Both the position numbers and the translations under genes were made by a program. From assembly GCF_001544975.2 (NCBI RefSeq), contig NZ_FCOG02000022.1, positions 1-64,000 of the forward strand: a stretch of DNA of 64,000 bases. The letters run 5' to 3'. The DNA is from Caballeronia arationis (lineage in GTDB: Bacteria > Pseudomonadota > Gammaproteobacteria > Burkholderiales > Burkholderiaceae). Positions 10,413-18,449 of this stretch are shown here, one piece after another. The notes below the pieces were generated by a model. The model did not search any database, was not told where the DNA came from, and was given only the letters and a program-made list of their open reading frames with translations. Position 1 is the stretch's first letter; every line of letters starts with the position of its first letter.

Positions 10413-10828
10413 GTGGTGGTGTTTCTCGGTGATGGTGATGCGCCGCATCCGTGTTGACCGGTGCGGCAGCTAAACGGACTTGAGGAGCCACGCGCGACTC
10501 CCGAGCGGGTCGATTCAAGCAGGTTGCATGCCCGAGCACGCATCGGCCGCCGGGGCGATGCAGCGGCCCTGGTGCAGCGTGGGCCGATTCGCATCGCCGC
10601 GCGCAATGGCGGTGCATGGGTCTCAGCCTGCTGCCGACGTCCGGCGAGATGGCCGACGCGCGGCGTTCGCCGGCGTCGCCTCGCTCATCATCCGCTGCCG
10701 GTGTAAAACCTACATGTCGAAAGCGACGCGGCAGATTGCGCTCGGACGTGGCGCAGGTCGTGCTTGCCGCCCGCTGAGGCGACGTCACATACCGCATTGC
10801 CACGGTACAACGACCCGAGGAGAACCGC
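10413..10828. other. 416-base divergent spacer between glgX and the DUF2252 gene
   Basis: No convincing gene on either strand; open frames are short and Arg/Pro/Ala-rich. It must hold two promoters, but I see no clear -35/-10 pair. GAGGAGA at 10817-10823 is the ribosome-binding site of the gene starting with TTG at 10829. Confidence 0.5.
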
Positions 10829-12238
10829 TTGCCCACGCACCCCAACCCGACGAACGATTCGTCGCCAGGCCAGCACGCATCAGGCGGCACCGCCGACGAG
10901 AGCCGCGCGGCAGGCCGCACGCTGCGCGACGCAGTCCCCTTCGACGCTCACGCCGACTGGCACCCCGCAGCCGGCCGCCCGGACCCGGTCGATCGCGTGC
11001 TCGCCAGCAACGCGGGCCGACAGGAGCGGCTGATTCCGCTGCGCATGGCGCGCATGGCCGAATCGCCGTTCGCGTTCCTGCGCGGCTCGGCGACCGTGAT
11101 GGCGTGGGATCTCGCGCAGTCGCCCTCGATCGGCCACAACGTGATGATCGACGGCGACGCGCACGTCAGCAATTTCGGCCTCTTCCGCACGCCGCGCCAG
11201 GACGTCGTGTTCGATCTGAACGACTTCGACGAGACCATCGTCGCGCCTTGGGAGTGGGACCTGAAGCGGCTGACCGCGAGCTTCAACGTCGCGGCGCGCG
11301 AGAACGGCGTCGACGCCGAAGGACGCGCTCGCGCGGTGCGCTCGGCGTGTGCCGCCTACCGCACGACGATGGCGGAACTCGCGCAGGTGAGCCCCTACGA
11401 CCTCTGGCAGATGCGCTCGTACGCAAGCGCCACGCACATCGACGCCCCGACGCACCTGAACGCGGCCGAGCGCGCGACAATCGAAAAGACGGTCGAGCGT
11501 GCGATGAAGCGCTCGCACACGACGATGCTCGCGAAGGTCGCGGAACCGACCGGCAAGAGCTGGCGCTTCAAGGACGATCCGCCGATCCTCACGAAGCTCG
11601 ACGCGGCCGAGCGCAATCATGTCGTCGACGGGCTGAAGGCGTATCTGCAGACCATCGCGGGCGAGTGGCGCATGATGCTCGAGCGCTACGACGTCGCGGA
11701 TGTCGCGCATCGCGTGGTGGGCGTGGGCAGCGTCGGCATGCGCGCGTATCTCGTGCTGATGATCGGCCGCGCGCTCGGCGACCCGCTTTTCATCCAGGTG
11801 AAGGAAGGCATCGTTCCGGCTGCGGCGCCCTTCGTGCCGCCGCTCGACGAGCCGTTCCGCCATCAGGGACGCCGCGTCGTGCACGGGCAGCGCCTCTTGC
11901 AGAGTTCATCGGATGCGCTGCTCGGCTGGACGACCATCTCGGGCCGCGACTTCTACGTGCGCCAGATGAAGGACATGCGCGGCTCGATTCCGGTCGACTG
12001 GCTGCATGGCGCGACCTTCGACTTCTATGCGTGGTGTCTCGGACTGCTGCTCGCGCGCGCCCACGCCCGCACCGGCGACGCCGCGCTGATCGCGGGCTAT
12101 TGCGGCAGTTCCGACAAGCTCGATGCCGCCTACGCCGGATGGGCAGAGCGCTACGGCACGCAGACGGTGGCCGACCACGCGGCGTTCGTCGCGGCGATCG
12201 CGAAGGGACACATCAAGGTGGCGCCGCCGGAGAAGTAG
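10829..12238 (+). CDS. DUF2252 family protein (kinase-like motifs)
   Basis: 469 residues. The start is TTG at 10829, chosen because GAGGAGA sits 5 bases before it. The DUF2252 core is clear: [20 protein letters not shown] near residue 70, then [13 protein letters not shown] and FDLNDFDE, and later [15 protein letters not shown] and [11 protein letters not shown]. The pair GDAHxxNFG plus DFDE resembles the catalytic loop and metal-binding loop of aminoglycoside/choline kinase-like phosphotransferases, so an ATP-dependent activity is plausible but unproven. The 45 residues at the N terminus look disordered. It is divergent from glgX and followed by mscL after 184 bases. Substrate unknown. Confidence 0.82.
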   Translation: MPTHPNPTNDSSPGQHASGGTADESRAAGRTLRDAVPFDAHADWHPAAGRPDPVDRVLASNAGRQERLIPLRMARMAESPFAFLRGSATVMAWDLAQSPSIGHNVMIDGDAHVSNFGLFRTPRQDVVFDLNDFDETIVAPWEWDLKRLTASFNVAARENGVDAEGRARAVRSACAAYRTTMAELAQVSPYDLWQMRSYASATHIDAPTHLNAAERATIEKTVERAMKRSHTTMLAKVAEPTGKSWRFKDDPPILTKLDAAERNHVVDGLKAYLQTIAGEWRMMLERYDVADVAHRVVGVGSVGMRAYLVLMIGRALGDPLFIQVKEGIVPAAAPFVPPLDEPFRHQGRRVVHGQRLLQSSSDALLGWTTISGRDFYVRQMKDMRGSIPVDWLHGATFDFYAWCLGLLLARAHARTGDAALIAGYCGSSDKLDAAYAGWAERYGTQTVADHAAFVAAIAKGHIKVAPPEK

Positions 12239-12422
12239 CCTCGTCCGGATGGCCAGCCGGGAAAAAACCGCGCACGCCACGCGAATCGAGCGGCTATCAT
12301 TGCCCCGAAGACCCGGCGGATGGAACGAATCCGATGAATATTCACCCGCCTTCCCGTTGGCACATCCCTTGCTGCCCGCCTGTGTCGATCCACGCGAACT
12401 TTTTTACTGGAGGAAGCCGCGC

Positions 12423-12863
12423 ATGAGCATGATTGAGGAATTCAAGAACTTCGCCCTGAAGGGCAACGTCATGGACCTCGCCGTCGGTGTGATCATCGGT
12501 GGCGCGTTCTCGACCATCGTGAACTCCATCGTCAAGGATCTGATCATGCCGGTCGTAGGGCTCGCGACGGGCGGGCTCGACTTCTCGAACATGTTCGTCA
12601 GGCTAGGGCCCATACCGGAGACCTTCAAAGGCAATCCCGGCTCCTACAAGGACCTGCAGACAGCGGGCGTCGCCGTGTTCGGCTACGGCTCGTTCATCAC
12701 GGTGCTGATCAACTTCATCATTCTCGCGTTCATCATTTTCATGATGGTCAAGTTCATCAACAACCTGCGCAAGCCCGAGGAAACGGCGCCTGCCGCCACA
12801 CCCGAAGACGTGCTGCTGCTGCGCGAGATCCGCGATTCGCTGAAGAGCTCGCCGCGCATCTGA
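12423..12863 (+). CDS. mscL: Large-conductance mechanosensitive channel MscL
   Basis: 146 residues, normal length. The ATG at 12423 follows GGAGG. The N-terminal amphipathic helix ([14 protein letters not shown]) leads into TM1 with [24 protein letters not shown], the gate region. A periplasmic loop follows, then TM2 ([25 protein letters not shown]) and a C-terminal bundle helix ([14 protein letters not shown]). The homopentamer opens on membrane tension and releases solutes during hypo-osmotic shock. It is probably a single-gene unit, with a terminator at 12949. Confidence 0.96.
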   Translation: MSMIEEFKNFALKGNVMDLAVGVIIGGAFSTIVNSIVKDLIMPVVGLATGGLDFSNMFVRLGPIPETFKGNPGSYKDLQTAGVAVFGYGSFITVLINFIILAFIIFMMVKFINNLRKPEETAPAATPEDVLLLREIRDSLKSSPRI

Positions 12864-13290
12864 GTTTTTTCCCGCCCTGCGGCCGTCGCTGCACTGAAGC
12901 GGCGCATGAGCCTCGCCAAGCCGCTTTCGTCTGTACGCCTTGCCACTGAACCCGCGCCACAGCGCGGGTTTTTTACGTCTGCGCCACGCGCGTTGGTGTG
13001 CGATGCATCTTTTTTCTGCGAGATTTTTCGTCGCACGCGGAATTGCGGGACTATTATTGAGACTGATGCCAAGCGAGCCGCCGCAGGTCTTCGGCACGAT
13101 TCGTGCGCGTCGCGCATCGTCGGAGAATCATCGCCGGCGACGTGCAGCGCCCTTTCCCGAATCACCGTGAACCGACCACTTCGATGTGCTATAAAAGATC
13201 GACGTGCAAAGATCGATGTACGGCCCGCAAGACGGGAGTGGCCGCATGAGGACGCTGCGTTTCTTGCAATTCTTTTTCAGGCGAATTTTT
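12864..13290. other. 427-base region between mscL and the next gene
   Basis: It holds the mscL terminator (12949-12974) and, further right, a promoter-like stretch for the gene at 13291. TATAAA (13190-13195) could be a -10 box. Three near-copies of TCGAyGTrC lie at 13181-13189, 13199-13207 and 13213-13221, flanking that box. No gene is supported. Confidence 0.55.
12949..12974 (+). terminator. Rho-independent terminator after mscL
   Basis: AACCCGCGC and GCGCGGGTT pair around a 3-4 base loop, followed by TTTTT. It lies about 85 bases after the mscL stop. Confidence 0.8.
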
Positions 13291-13737
13291 ATGTCCTTCC
13301 CGAAAAAGCGTAAGCGCGTGAAGGTCGACGGGGACGAGTCGTTCCTCGCCGTGCTTCGTCATTTCAAGCCGTTCGGTCAACTCGACACGAAGATCGCGCG
13401 CGCCCGCGCCCAGGACGAGCCGGTGCTCTACGCACACGTCCTGCCCGGACTTGACGTTCTCCTGTGCAGTGTCCGCGGTGCGCAGCCGCCCTATCCCGCC
13501 ACCGAGGAACTGCACCGGCGCTGCATGGAATCCATCACCAATGCGCTCGAACAGCCGCTCGACGGCCTTGAGAACGGCGGCTACTGGTACGAGGCCAACG
13601 GCTTCGGCTTCCTCGTGTTTGCAAGCCGCGCCCGTTCGCAGATCCTGAGCGAATTCGGTGCATCGGCTTCTACGCGCACGCGCCGCGGCACGCGCCGGCA
13701 GGATGCGGGCGACGCGGCCTCGCGGCCGCTGCGCTGA
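13291..13737 (+). CDS. Conserved-looking protein of unknown function
   Basis: 148 residues from the ATG at 13291 (MSFPKKRKRVKVDGDESF), with AGGCGA about 8 bases upstream; in-frame ATGs at 13246 and 13204 are alternatives. The N terminus is very basic (KKRKRVKV). The middle looks like a folded alpha/beta domain (LYAHVLPGLDVLLCSVRGA, ENGGYWYEANGFGFLVFASRARSQI) with no membrane segment. The C-terminal 30 residues are Arg/Ala/Thr-rich and probably disordered. I do not recognise the family. The next gene converges 26 bases away. The repeats and TATAAA box upstream suggest it has its own regulated promoter. Confidence 0.6.
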   Translation: MSFPKKRKRVKVDGDESFLAVLRHFKPFGQLDTKIARARAQDEPVLYAHVLPGLDVLLCSVRGAQPPYPATEELHRRCMESITNALEQPLDGLENGGYWYEANGFGFLVFASRARSQILSEFGASASTRTRRGTRRQDAGDAASRPLR

Positions 13738-13763
13738 CGTCCATCGCTTCGTCGCCTGGCGCA

Positions 13764-14630
13764 TCAGTGTCCAGGCGACTTCAACACCTCGATCACCGCC
13801 GACAAATCGTCTTCGGAGAGGCCGCGCCTTGCGGCCTCTCCGAGCAGACTGCGCGTGACGGCGAGAAGCGGCATCGATGCGTCTGCTTCGAGCGCCGCCG
13901 CCCCGATCGCGTCGGTGTCCTTCTGAAGCGTGCGGATGGTCGCGGTCACAGGCCGCGTCGCGCTCGTCATGCGTGGCACGAAGGTCCGCAACAGCACCGA
14001 GTCCGCCCATCCGCCCGTGAGTGCTTCCGTCAGGCGCGCGGCGTCGATGCCGCTCTTCTGCGCGAGATTGACCGCTTCGGCGATCGCCGCGACCGTCGCC
14101 GATACGATGCCCTGGTTGCACATCTTCGCCGTCTGGCCCGCGCCGGGCGGTCCCATGTGCGTGACGCGCGACGCGTACGCGCCGATCGCGCCGCGCACGG
14201 CGTCGATGGCGGCCGCGTCGCCGCCCGCCATCACGGCGAGCGTGCGTGCCTCTGCGCCGCCGACACCGCCCGATACCGGCGCATCGATCCACGCGACGCC
14301 TTCCCGGGCCGCACGCGCCGCGTAGTCGCGGGTCGCATCGGGCCGGATGCTCGAATGGTCGACGATCCACGCGGGACGGGCCGTCCCGCTCAGCACGCCC
14401 GCCCCGCCGAACACGACCTCCTCGACCGCTTCGGCATTCGAGAGGCACAGGAACAGCGCCTCGTTGCCCGCGAGCGCCGCGGGCGCGTCGACGACGCTCG
14501 CGCCGTCGTTCGCCAGCGCGAGCGCCTTCTCGCGCGAGCGGTTCCATACCTGCACCGAATGGCCAGCCTTCAACAGATGCCTGATCATCGGCGCCCCCAT
14601 CAGGCCCGGTCCGCAAAATCCGATCTTCAC
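13764..14630 (-). CDS. NAD(P)-dependent beta-hydroxyacid dehydrogenase (3-hydroxyisobutyrate dehydrogenase family)
   Basis: 288 residues. The start is GTG at 14630, chosen because AAGGAG lies 6 bases upstream. Rossmann motif GFCGPGLMGAPM at residues 4-15. The family substrate signature DAPVSGGVGGAEARTLAVMAGG follows near 115-140, and the catalytic-lysine region GAGQTAKMCNQ near 165. The C-terminal all-helical domain (LQKDTDAIGAAALEADASMPLL) is complete. Such enzymes oxidise or reduce small beta-hydroxyacids (3-hydroxyisobutyrate, tartronate semialdehyde, glyoxylate). The precise substrate cannot be read from sequence. Tartronate semialdehyde or glyoxylate would fit the purine island next door, but that is speculative. 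Confidence 0.85.
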   Translation of the reverse strand: MKIGFCGPGLMGAPMIRHLLKAGHSVQVWNRSREKALALANDGASVVDAPAALAGNEALFLCLSNAEAVEEVVFGGAGVLSGTARPAWIVDHSSIRPDATRDYAARAAREGVAWIDAPVSGGVGGAEARTLAVMAGGDAAAIDAVRGAIGAYASRVTHMGPPGAGQTAKMCNQGIVSATVAAIAEAVNLAQKSGIDAARLTEALTGGWADSVLLRTFVPRMTSATRPVTATIRTLQKDTDAIGAAALEADASMPLLAVTRSLLGEAARRGLSEDDLSAVIEVLKSPGH

Positions 14631-14731
14631 CGTCGCTCCTTCATGTCCTTTAATTGAGTTCACACACGCCGCACGCCGATTTCCGGAGCACGACCAGCAA
14701 AGCCGTGGCGCACGCCTTGCTGCTACACCGT

Positions 14732-14754
14732 TGCATATCTTAGCGATGCAACGT
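14732..14754. promoter_or_regulatory. Inverted repeat upstream of dodecin
   Basis: GTTGCAT (14732-14738) and ATGCAAC (14748-14754) are a perfect 7-bp inverted repeat with a 9-base spacer, 28 bases before the dodecin start and inside the 152-base divergent spacer. It looks like a regulator site overlapping a promoter; the regulator is unknown. Confidence 0.4.
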
Positions 14755-14782
14755 CAATCTGCTTCATTCCAAGGAGAAGACC

Positions 14783-14992
14783 ATGTCGGAACACGTATAC
14801 AAGATGATCGAACTCACCGGCTCCTCGCCCCAGTCGAGCGACGACGCCGTGCGTGTCGCGCTGACGAAGGCGGCCAAGACGCTGCGCAACATGCACTGGT
14901 TCGAAGTGATGGAAACGCGCGGACATATCGAGGACGGCAAGGTCCTGCACTGGCAGGTCACGCTGAAAGTGGGACTGCGGCTCGAGGACTGA
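14783..14992 (+). CDS. Dodecin, flavin-binding protein
   Basis: 69 residues, the family length. The ATG at 14783 is preceded by AAGGAGAAG. The dodecin pattern is complete: [24 protein letters not shown], then [23 protein letters not shown] with the Trp that stacks on the flavin, then the closing [13 protein letters not shown]. Dodecins form hollow 12-mers that sequester riboflavin or FMN in the cytoplasm. It is transcribed alone, from a spacer with an inverted repeat, to a strong terminator at 15027-15060. Confidence 0.93.
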   Translation: MSEHVYKMIELTGSSPQSSDDAVRVALTKAAKTLRNMHWFEVMETRGHIEDGKVLHWQVTLKVGLRLED

Positions 14993-15026
14993 GATCGGGC
15001 GCGACTTTGCGTGAGACTCCTATGTG

Positions 15027-15060
15027 AAAAGGCCGCGCTTCTCGCGAAGCGCGGCCTTTT
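15027..15060 (+). terminator. Terminator after dodecin
   Basis: AAAAGGCCGCGCTTC and GAAGCGCGGCCTTTT form a near-perfect stem with a tiny loop, ending in T's. The A-run on the left could let it also serve the converging importer operon. Confidence 0.85.
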
Positions 15061-15108
15061 CCTTGGCTCTGCACTGGCTGCCGGGCGTCGAAGCCCGGCC
15101 GCACACGC

Positions 15109-16203
15109 TTACTTCGGCAGCGAGCCGTCCACGCCTTCCACGTACCAGTTGATGCGCTGCATTTCCGGATCGGTGAGCGTCTTACCGGCCGCGACCTTCT
15201 CCGCACCCGACTGATCCTTGATCGGACCCGTGAACACGTCCCACTTGCCGCCGTGCAGCTCTTCACGCTTCGCAGCGATGGCCTGCATCGCCTTCGCGGG
15301 GATCGCCGTGCTGTTCAGGTCTTCGAGATCGACGGCCTTCTGCGGCATGCCAAGCCACACCGGATCGTTCTTCCACTTGCCGTCGAGCACTTGCTGGATC
15401 ACTGCGTTGTAATACACGCCCCAGTGTGCGACGACCGAGCCCAGATGCGCGCTCGGGCCGAACTTCTTCATGTTCGAATCCCAGCCGAATGCGAACACCT
15501 TCTTCTCCGCGGCCGTGGCGAGTGTCGCGTTCGAGTCAGTGTTCTGCAGGAGCACGTCGGCCCCCTGGCCGATCAGCGTCTCGGCCGCCTGCTTTTCCTT
15601 GCCCGGATCGAACCAGCTGTTGATCCAGATGACCTTCGTGTGGATCTTCGGGTTCACCGAACGCGCGCCCATCGTGTAGGCGTTGATGTTGCGGATCACT
15701 TCGGGAATCGGCACCGATGCCACGAAGCCGAGCGTGTTGGTCTTCGTCACGTAGCCCGCCGCGACGCCCGCCAGATAAGCGCCCTGATACATGCGCACGT
15801 CATACGTGCCGAAGTTCTTCGCCTTCTTGAAGCCGGTGGCCGTCAGGAAGATGGTGTCCGGGAAGTCCTTCGCCACTTTCAGCTGGAAGTCCTGGTAGCC
15901 GAAGCTCGTCCCGAAAATGACCTTGTTGCCCTTGTTCGCGAGATCGCGGAACACACGCTCCGAATCCGCCGATTCCGGCACGTTCTCCACGCGCGTGATC
16001 TTCACCTTGCTGCCGAACGTCGCCTCGGCTTCCTTGCTGCCGGCGTCGTGCGCGAACGTCCAGCCCGCGTCGCCGGGATTGCCCAGATAGACGAACGCGA
16101 TGCCCGGCGCGTCGGCCGCGCGGGCGCTCGCCGCCGCAAGCGTGGCGGACAGCGCGACTGCAGTGGACGCAGCCGTCAGCGCGTTCAGCCATGATTTCTT
16201 CAT
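15109..16203 (-). CDS. BMP-family substrate-binding protein of a nucleoside/purine ABC importer
   Basis: 364 residues with a signal peptide (1-29, ends SARAADAP). The Bmp/PnrA fold is evident: GIAFVYLGNPGDAGWTFAHDAG, DFPDTIFLTATGFKKAKNFGTYD, QGAYLAGVAAGYVTKTNTLGFVAS and FAFGWDSNMKKFGP. The ribosome site AGGAGAATC precedes the ATG. It is the last gene of a four-gene unit (ATPase, two permeases, binding protein). Family members bind nucleosides or related purines in the periplasm. The position next to an 8-oxoguanine deaminase-like gene and the urate pathway supports a purine-type ligand, but the exact ligand is inference. Confidence 0.88.
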   Translation of the reverse strand: MKKSWLNALTAASTAVALSATLAAASARAADAPGIAFVYLGNPGDAGWTFAHDAGSKEAEATFGSKVKITRVENVPESADSERVFRDLANKGNKVIFGTSFGYQDFQLKVAKDFPDTIFLTATGFKKAKNFGTYDVRMYQGAYLAGVAAGYVTKTNTLGFVASVPIPEVIRNINAYTMGARSVNPKIHTKVIWINSWFDPGKEKQAAETLIGQGADVLLQNTDSNATLATAAEKKVFAFGWDSNMKKFGPSAHLGSVVAHWGVYYNAVIQQVLDGKWKNDPVWLGMPQKAVDLEDLNSTAIPAKAMQAIAAKREELHGGKWDVFTGPIKDQSGAEKVAAGKTLTDPEMQRINWYVEGVDGSLPK

Positions 16204-16370
16204 TGTGATTCTCCTGGTCGATGTTGTTTGTGAAAAGCGAAGCCGGATTTTTGCGTGTCGTGGCGCGTGATCTGTGAGTTTCGTCTGTCAAAAATGGGAG
16301 CGGAACCCGCGAGCGCCGCCGTGCAGCCGATGTACAACACCAGCCGCACCTGCCTGCTCAACCGGACCAC

Positions 16371-17300
16371 TCAGCTCGCCGCGAAGAACGGCTTGCCGAG
16401 CGACGCCGGCGCGTTCAGCTTGATCGTGTTCGGATTGCGCGAGATCAGCACGAGCACGACGATCGTCGCGATATACGGCAGCATCGCGAGGAACTGCGTC
16501 GGCACCGGCACGCCGATCGCCTGCGCGTAGAACTGCAGCGCCATCACCGCGCCGAAAAGCAGCGCGCCGATCATGAGGCGCCCCGGACGCCACGTCGCGA
16601 ACACGACGAGCGCAAGCGCGATCCAGCCGCGTCCCGAGGTCAGCTGTTCCTGCCAGATATGCAGATAGACGATGGAGTAGTAGCCGCCGCCGATGCCCGC
16701 CATCGCGCCACCGAAGAGCGTCGCGCCGTAGCGCACGCCGACGACCGGAAAGCCTACCGAATGCGCGACCGCCGGCGATTCGCCGACCGAGCGCAGCACA
16801 AGCCCCGCGCGCGTGCGGTACAGGAACCAGCCGATCACGCCGAACATGATGAACGCGAGATAGCCGAGCGGCGTCAGCGAGAAGATCGCGGGGCCGAGCA
16901 CGGGAATCGACGAAAGGCCGGGGATCGGCATGACCTCGATCGAGGCGCGCACCGCCGCCGACGTGTACGGCTTGCCGACGTAGGCGGAAAAACCAATGCC
17001 GAAGATCGTCAGCGAGAGCCCCGTCGCGACCTGATTCGCGAGCATGGTGATCGTGAGAAAGCCGAACAGCAGCGACATCGCGAGGCCGGCGAGGATCGAC
17101 GCGCCGATGCCGAGCCACGGATTGCCCGTGATCGCGGTGACCGCGTAGCCGCTGACGGCGCCCATCAGCATCATCCCTTCGACGCCGAGATTGAGCACGC
17201 CCGACTTCTCGGCGACGAGTTCGCCCGCGCCTGCGAACATCAGCGGAATCGCCGCGACGACGGCGCTCGACGCGAGCGTGCTGGCCTGGTTGATATCCAT
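16371..17300 (-). CDS. ABC permease subunit (BPD_transp_2), nucleoside/purine importer
   Basis: 309 residues from the ATG at 17300 (MDINQASTLASSAVVAAIP). It has about eight to nine hydrophobic helices and the permease signature VLNLGVEGMMLMGAVSGYAV near residue 40, plus GRGWIALALVVFATWRPG near 240, as in YufQ/NupQ-type subunits. It pairs with the permease encoded 31 bases upstream to form the membrane channel of the BMP importer. The binding-protein gene follows after 70 bases of coding-free DNA downstream of this stop plus a leader (167 bases in all). Confidence 0.88.
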   Translation of the reverse strand: MDINQASTLASSAVVAAIPLMFAGAGELVAEKSGVLNLGVEGMMLMGAVSGYAVTAITGNPWLGIGASILAGLAMSLLFGFLTITMLANQVATGLSLTIFGIGFSAYVGKPYTSAAVRASIEVMPIPGLSSIPVLGPAIFSLTPLGYLAFIMFGVIGWFLYRTRAGLVLRSVGESPAVAHSVGFPVVGVRYGATLFGGAMAGIGGGYYSIVYLHIWQEQLTSGRGWIALALVVFATWRPGRLMIGALLFGAVMALQFYAQAIGVPVPTQFLAMLPYIATIVVLVLISRNPNTIKLNAPASLGKPFFAAS

Positions 17301-17331
17301 TTTTTCGAGTCCCCGCGAAGATTCAGAGCAA

Positions 17332-18444
17332 TCAGGAATGCGCCGCGTGATGCGCGGGAACCCGGCGCCGCACGCGATAGTTGACGAACAGATCGGCGCC
17401 GAGCAGGCAGAACAGCAAGAGGCCCTGGAACACGCCCGCAAGCGCCTGCGGCAGTTGCAGCGACGTCTGCACCGCTTCGCCGCCGAGATAGAGCAGCGCC
17501 ATCAAAAGGCTGGCGAGCACGATGCCGAGCGGATGCAGCCGCCCGACGAACACGACGATGATCGCCGTGAAGCCGTATCCCGGCGACCAGCCGGCCTGCA
17601 ACTGGCCGATCGGCCCTGCGACTTCGCCCATGCCCGCGAGGCCCGCCAGGCCGCCCGAGAGCAGGAGCGAGGTCCAGATCGTCTTCTTGTCGGAGAAGCC
17701 GGCGTAGCGCGCGGCGAGCGGCGCGAGACCGCCGACGTTCATCCGGTAGCCCGCGAAGCTCTTCCTCATGAACACCCAGACGAGCGGAATCGCAATCGCC
17801 GTCAGGAACACCGACGCGTTGATCCGCGTGCCCTTCAGCCACGCCCAGTGCCAGTCGCCGTAGAGACGCGGAAACAGCGCGTCGTCGACGAACATCGCCG
17901 AGATCGGGAAGTTCATGCCCTCGGGGTCGCGCCACGGGCCGCTCACCAGGTAGATCAGCAGTTGCGTCGCGACGTAGGTGAGCATCAGGCTCGTCAGGAT
18001 TTCGTTCGTGTTGAAGCGGCTCTTGAGCAGCGCCGGAATCGCCGCCCACGCCATCCCGCCGACGACGCCGCCCAGCATCATCAGCGGCAGCGTCCACCAG
18101 CCGGACGCGTCGCCGACGTGGATCGCGATGCCGCCCGCGACGATCCCGCCAAGCAGCATCTGCCCTTCCGCGCCGATGTTCCACACGTTCGCGCGATAGC
18201 CGACCGCGAGCCCGAGGCCGATCAGACAGAGCGGCGCCGCCTTCAGCACAAGCTCGGACCAGCCGTTCACGTTCGAGAGCGGCTCGATGAAGAACGCGTG
18301 CATGGCGCGCCACGGATCCTGCCCGACGAGGCTGAAAATCAGGAAGCCGATGACGAGAGTCGCCACCGCCGCAACGAGCGGCACGGCAAGCTGCATCGCG
18401 CGGGACGGCGTCGGGCGCGCTTCGAGTCGGTAGGGAAAGATCAT
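17332..18444 (-). CDS. ABC permease subunit (BPD_transp_2), nucleoside/purine importer
   Basis: 370 residues from the ATG at 18444 (MIFPYRLEARPTPS), which begins 5 bases after the stop of the ATPase gene, a sign of tight coupling. Long N-terminal helix, then YRANVWNIGAEGQMLLGGIV (subunit signature), NTNEILTSLMLTYVATQLLIYL, and GYGFTAIIVVFVGRLHPLGI near residue 300. It matches the larger YufP/NupP-type permease. It forms the heterodimeric inner-membrane channel with the gene at 16371. Confidence 0.88.
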   Translation of the reverse strand: MIFPYRLEARPTPSRAMQLAVPLVAAVATLVIGFLIFSLVGQDPWRAMHAFFIEPLSNVNGWSELVLKAAPLCLIGLGLAVGYRANVWNIGAEGQMLLGGIVAGGIAIHVGDASGWWTLPLMMLGGVVGGMAWAAIPALLKSRFNTNEILTSLMLTYVATQLLIYLVSGPWRDPEGMNFPISAMFVDDALFPRLYGDWHWAWLKGTRINASVFLTAIAIPLVWVFMRKSFAGYRMNVGGLAPLAARYAGFSDKKTIWTSLLLSGGLAGLAGMGEVAGPIGQLQAGWSPGYGFTAIIVVFVGRLHPLGIVLASLLMALLYLGGEAVQTSLQLPQALAGVFQGLLLFCLLGADLFVNYRVRRRVPAHHAAHS

Positions 18445-18449
18445 CGTCG

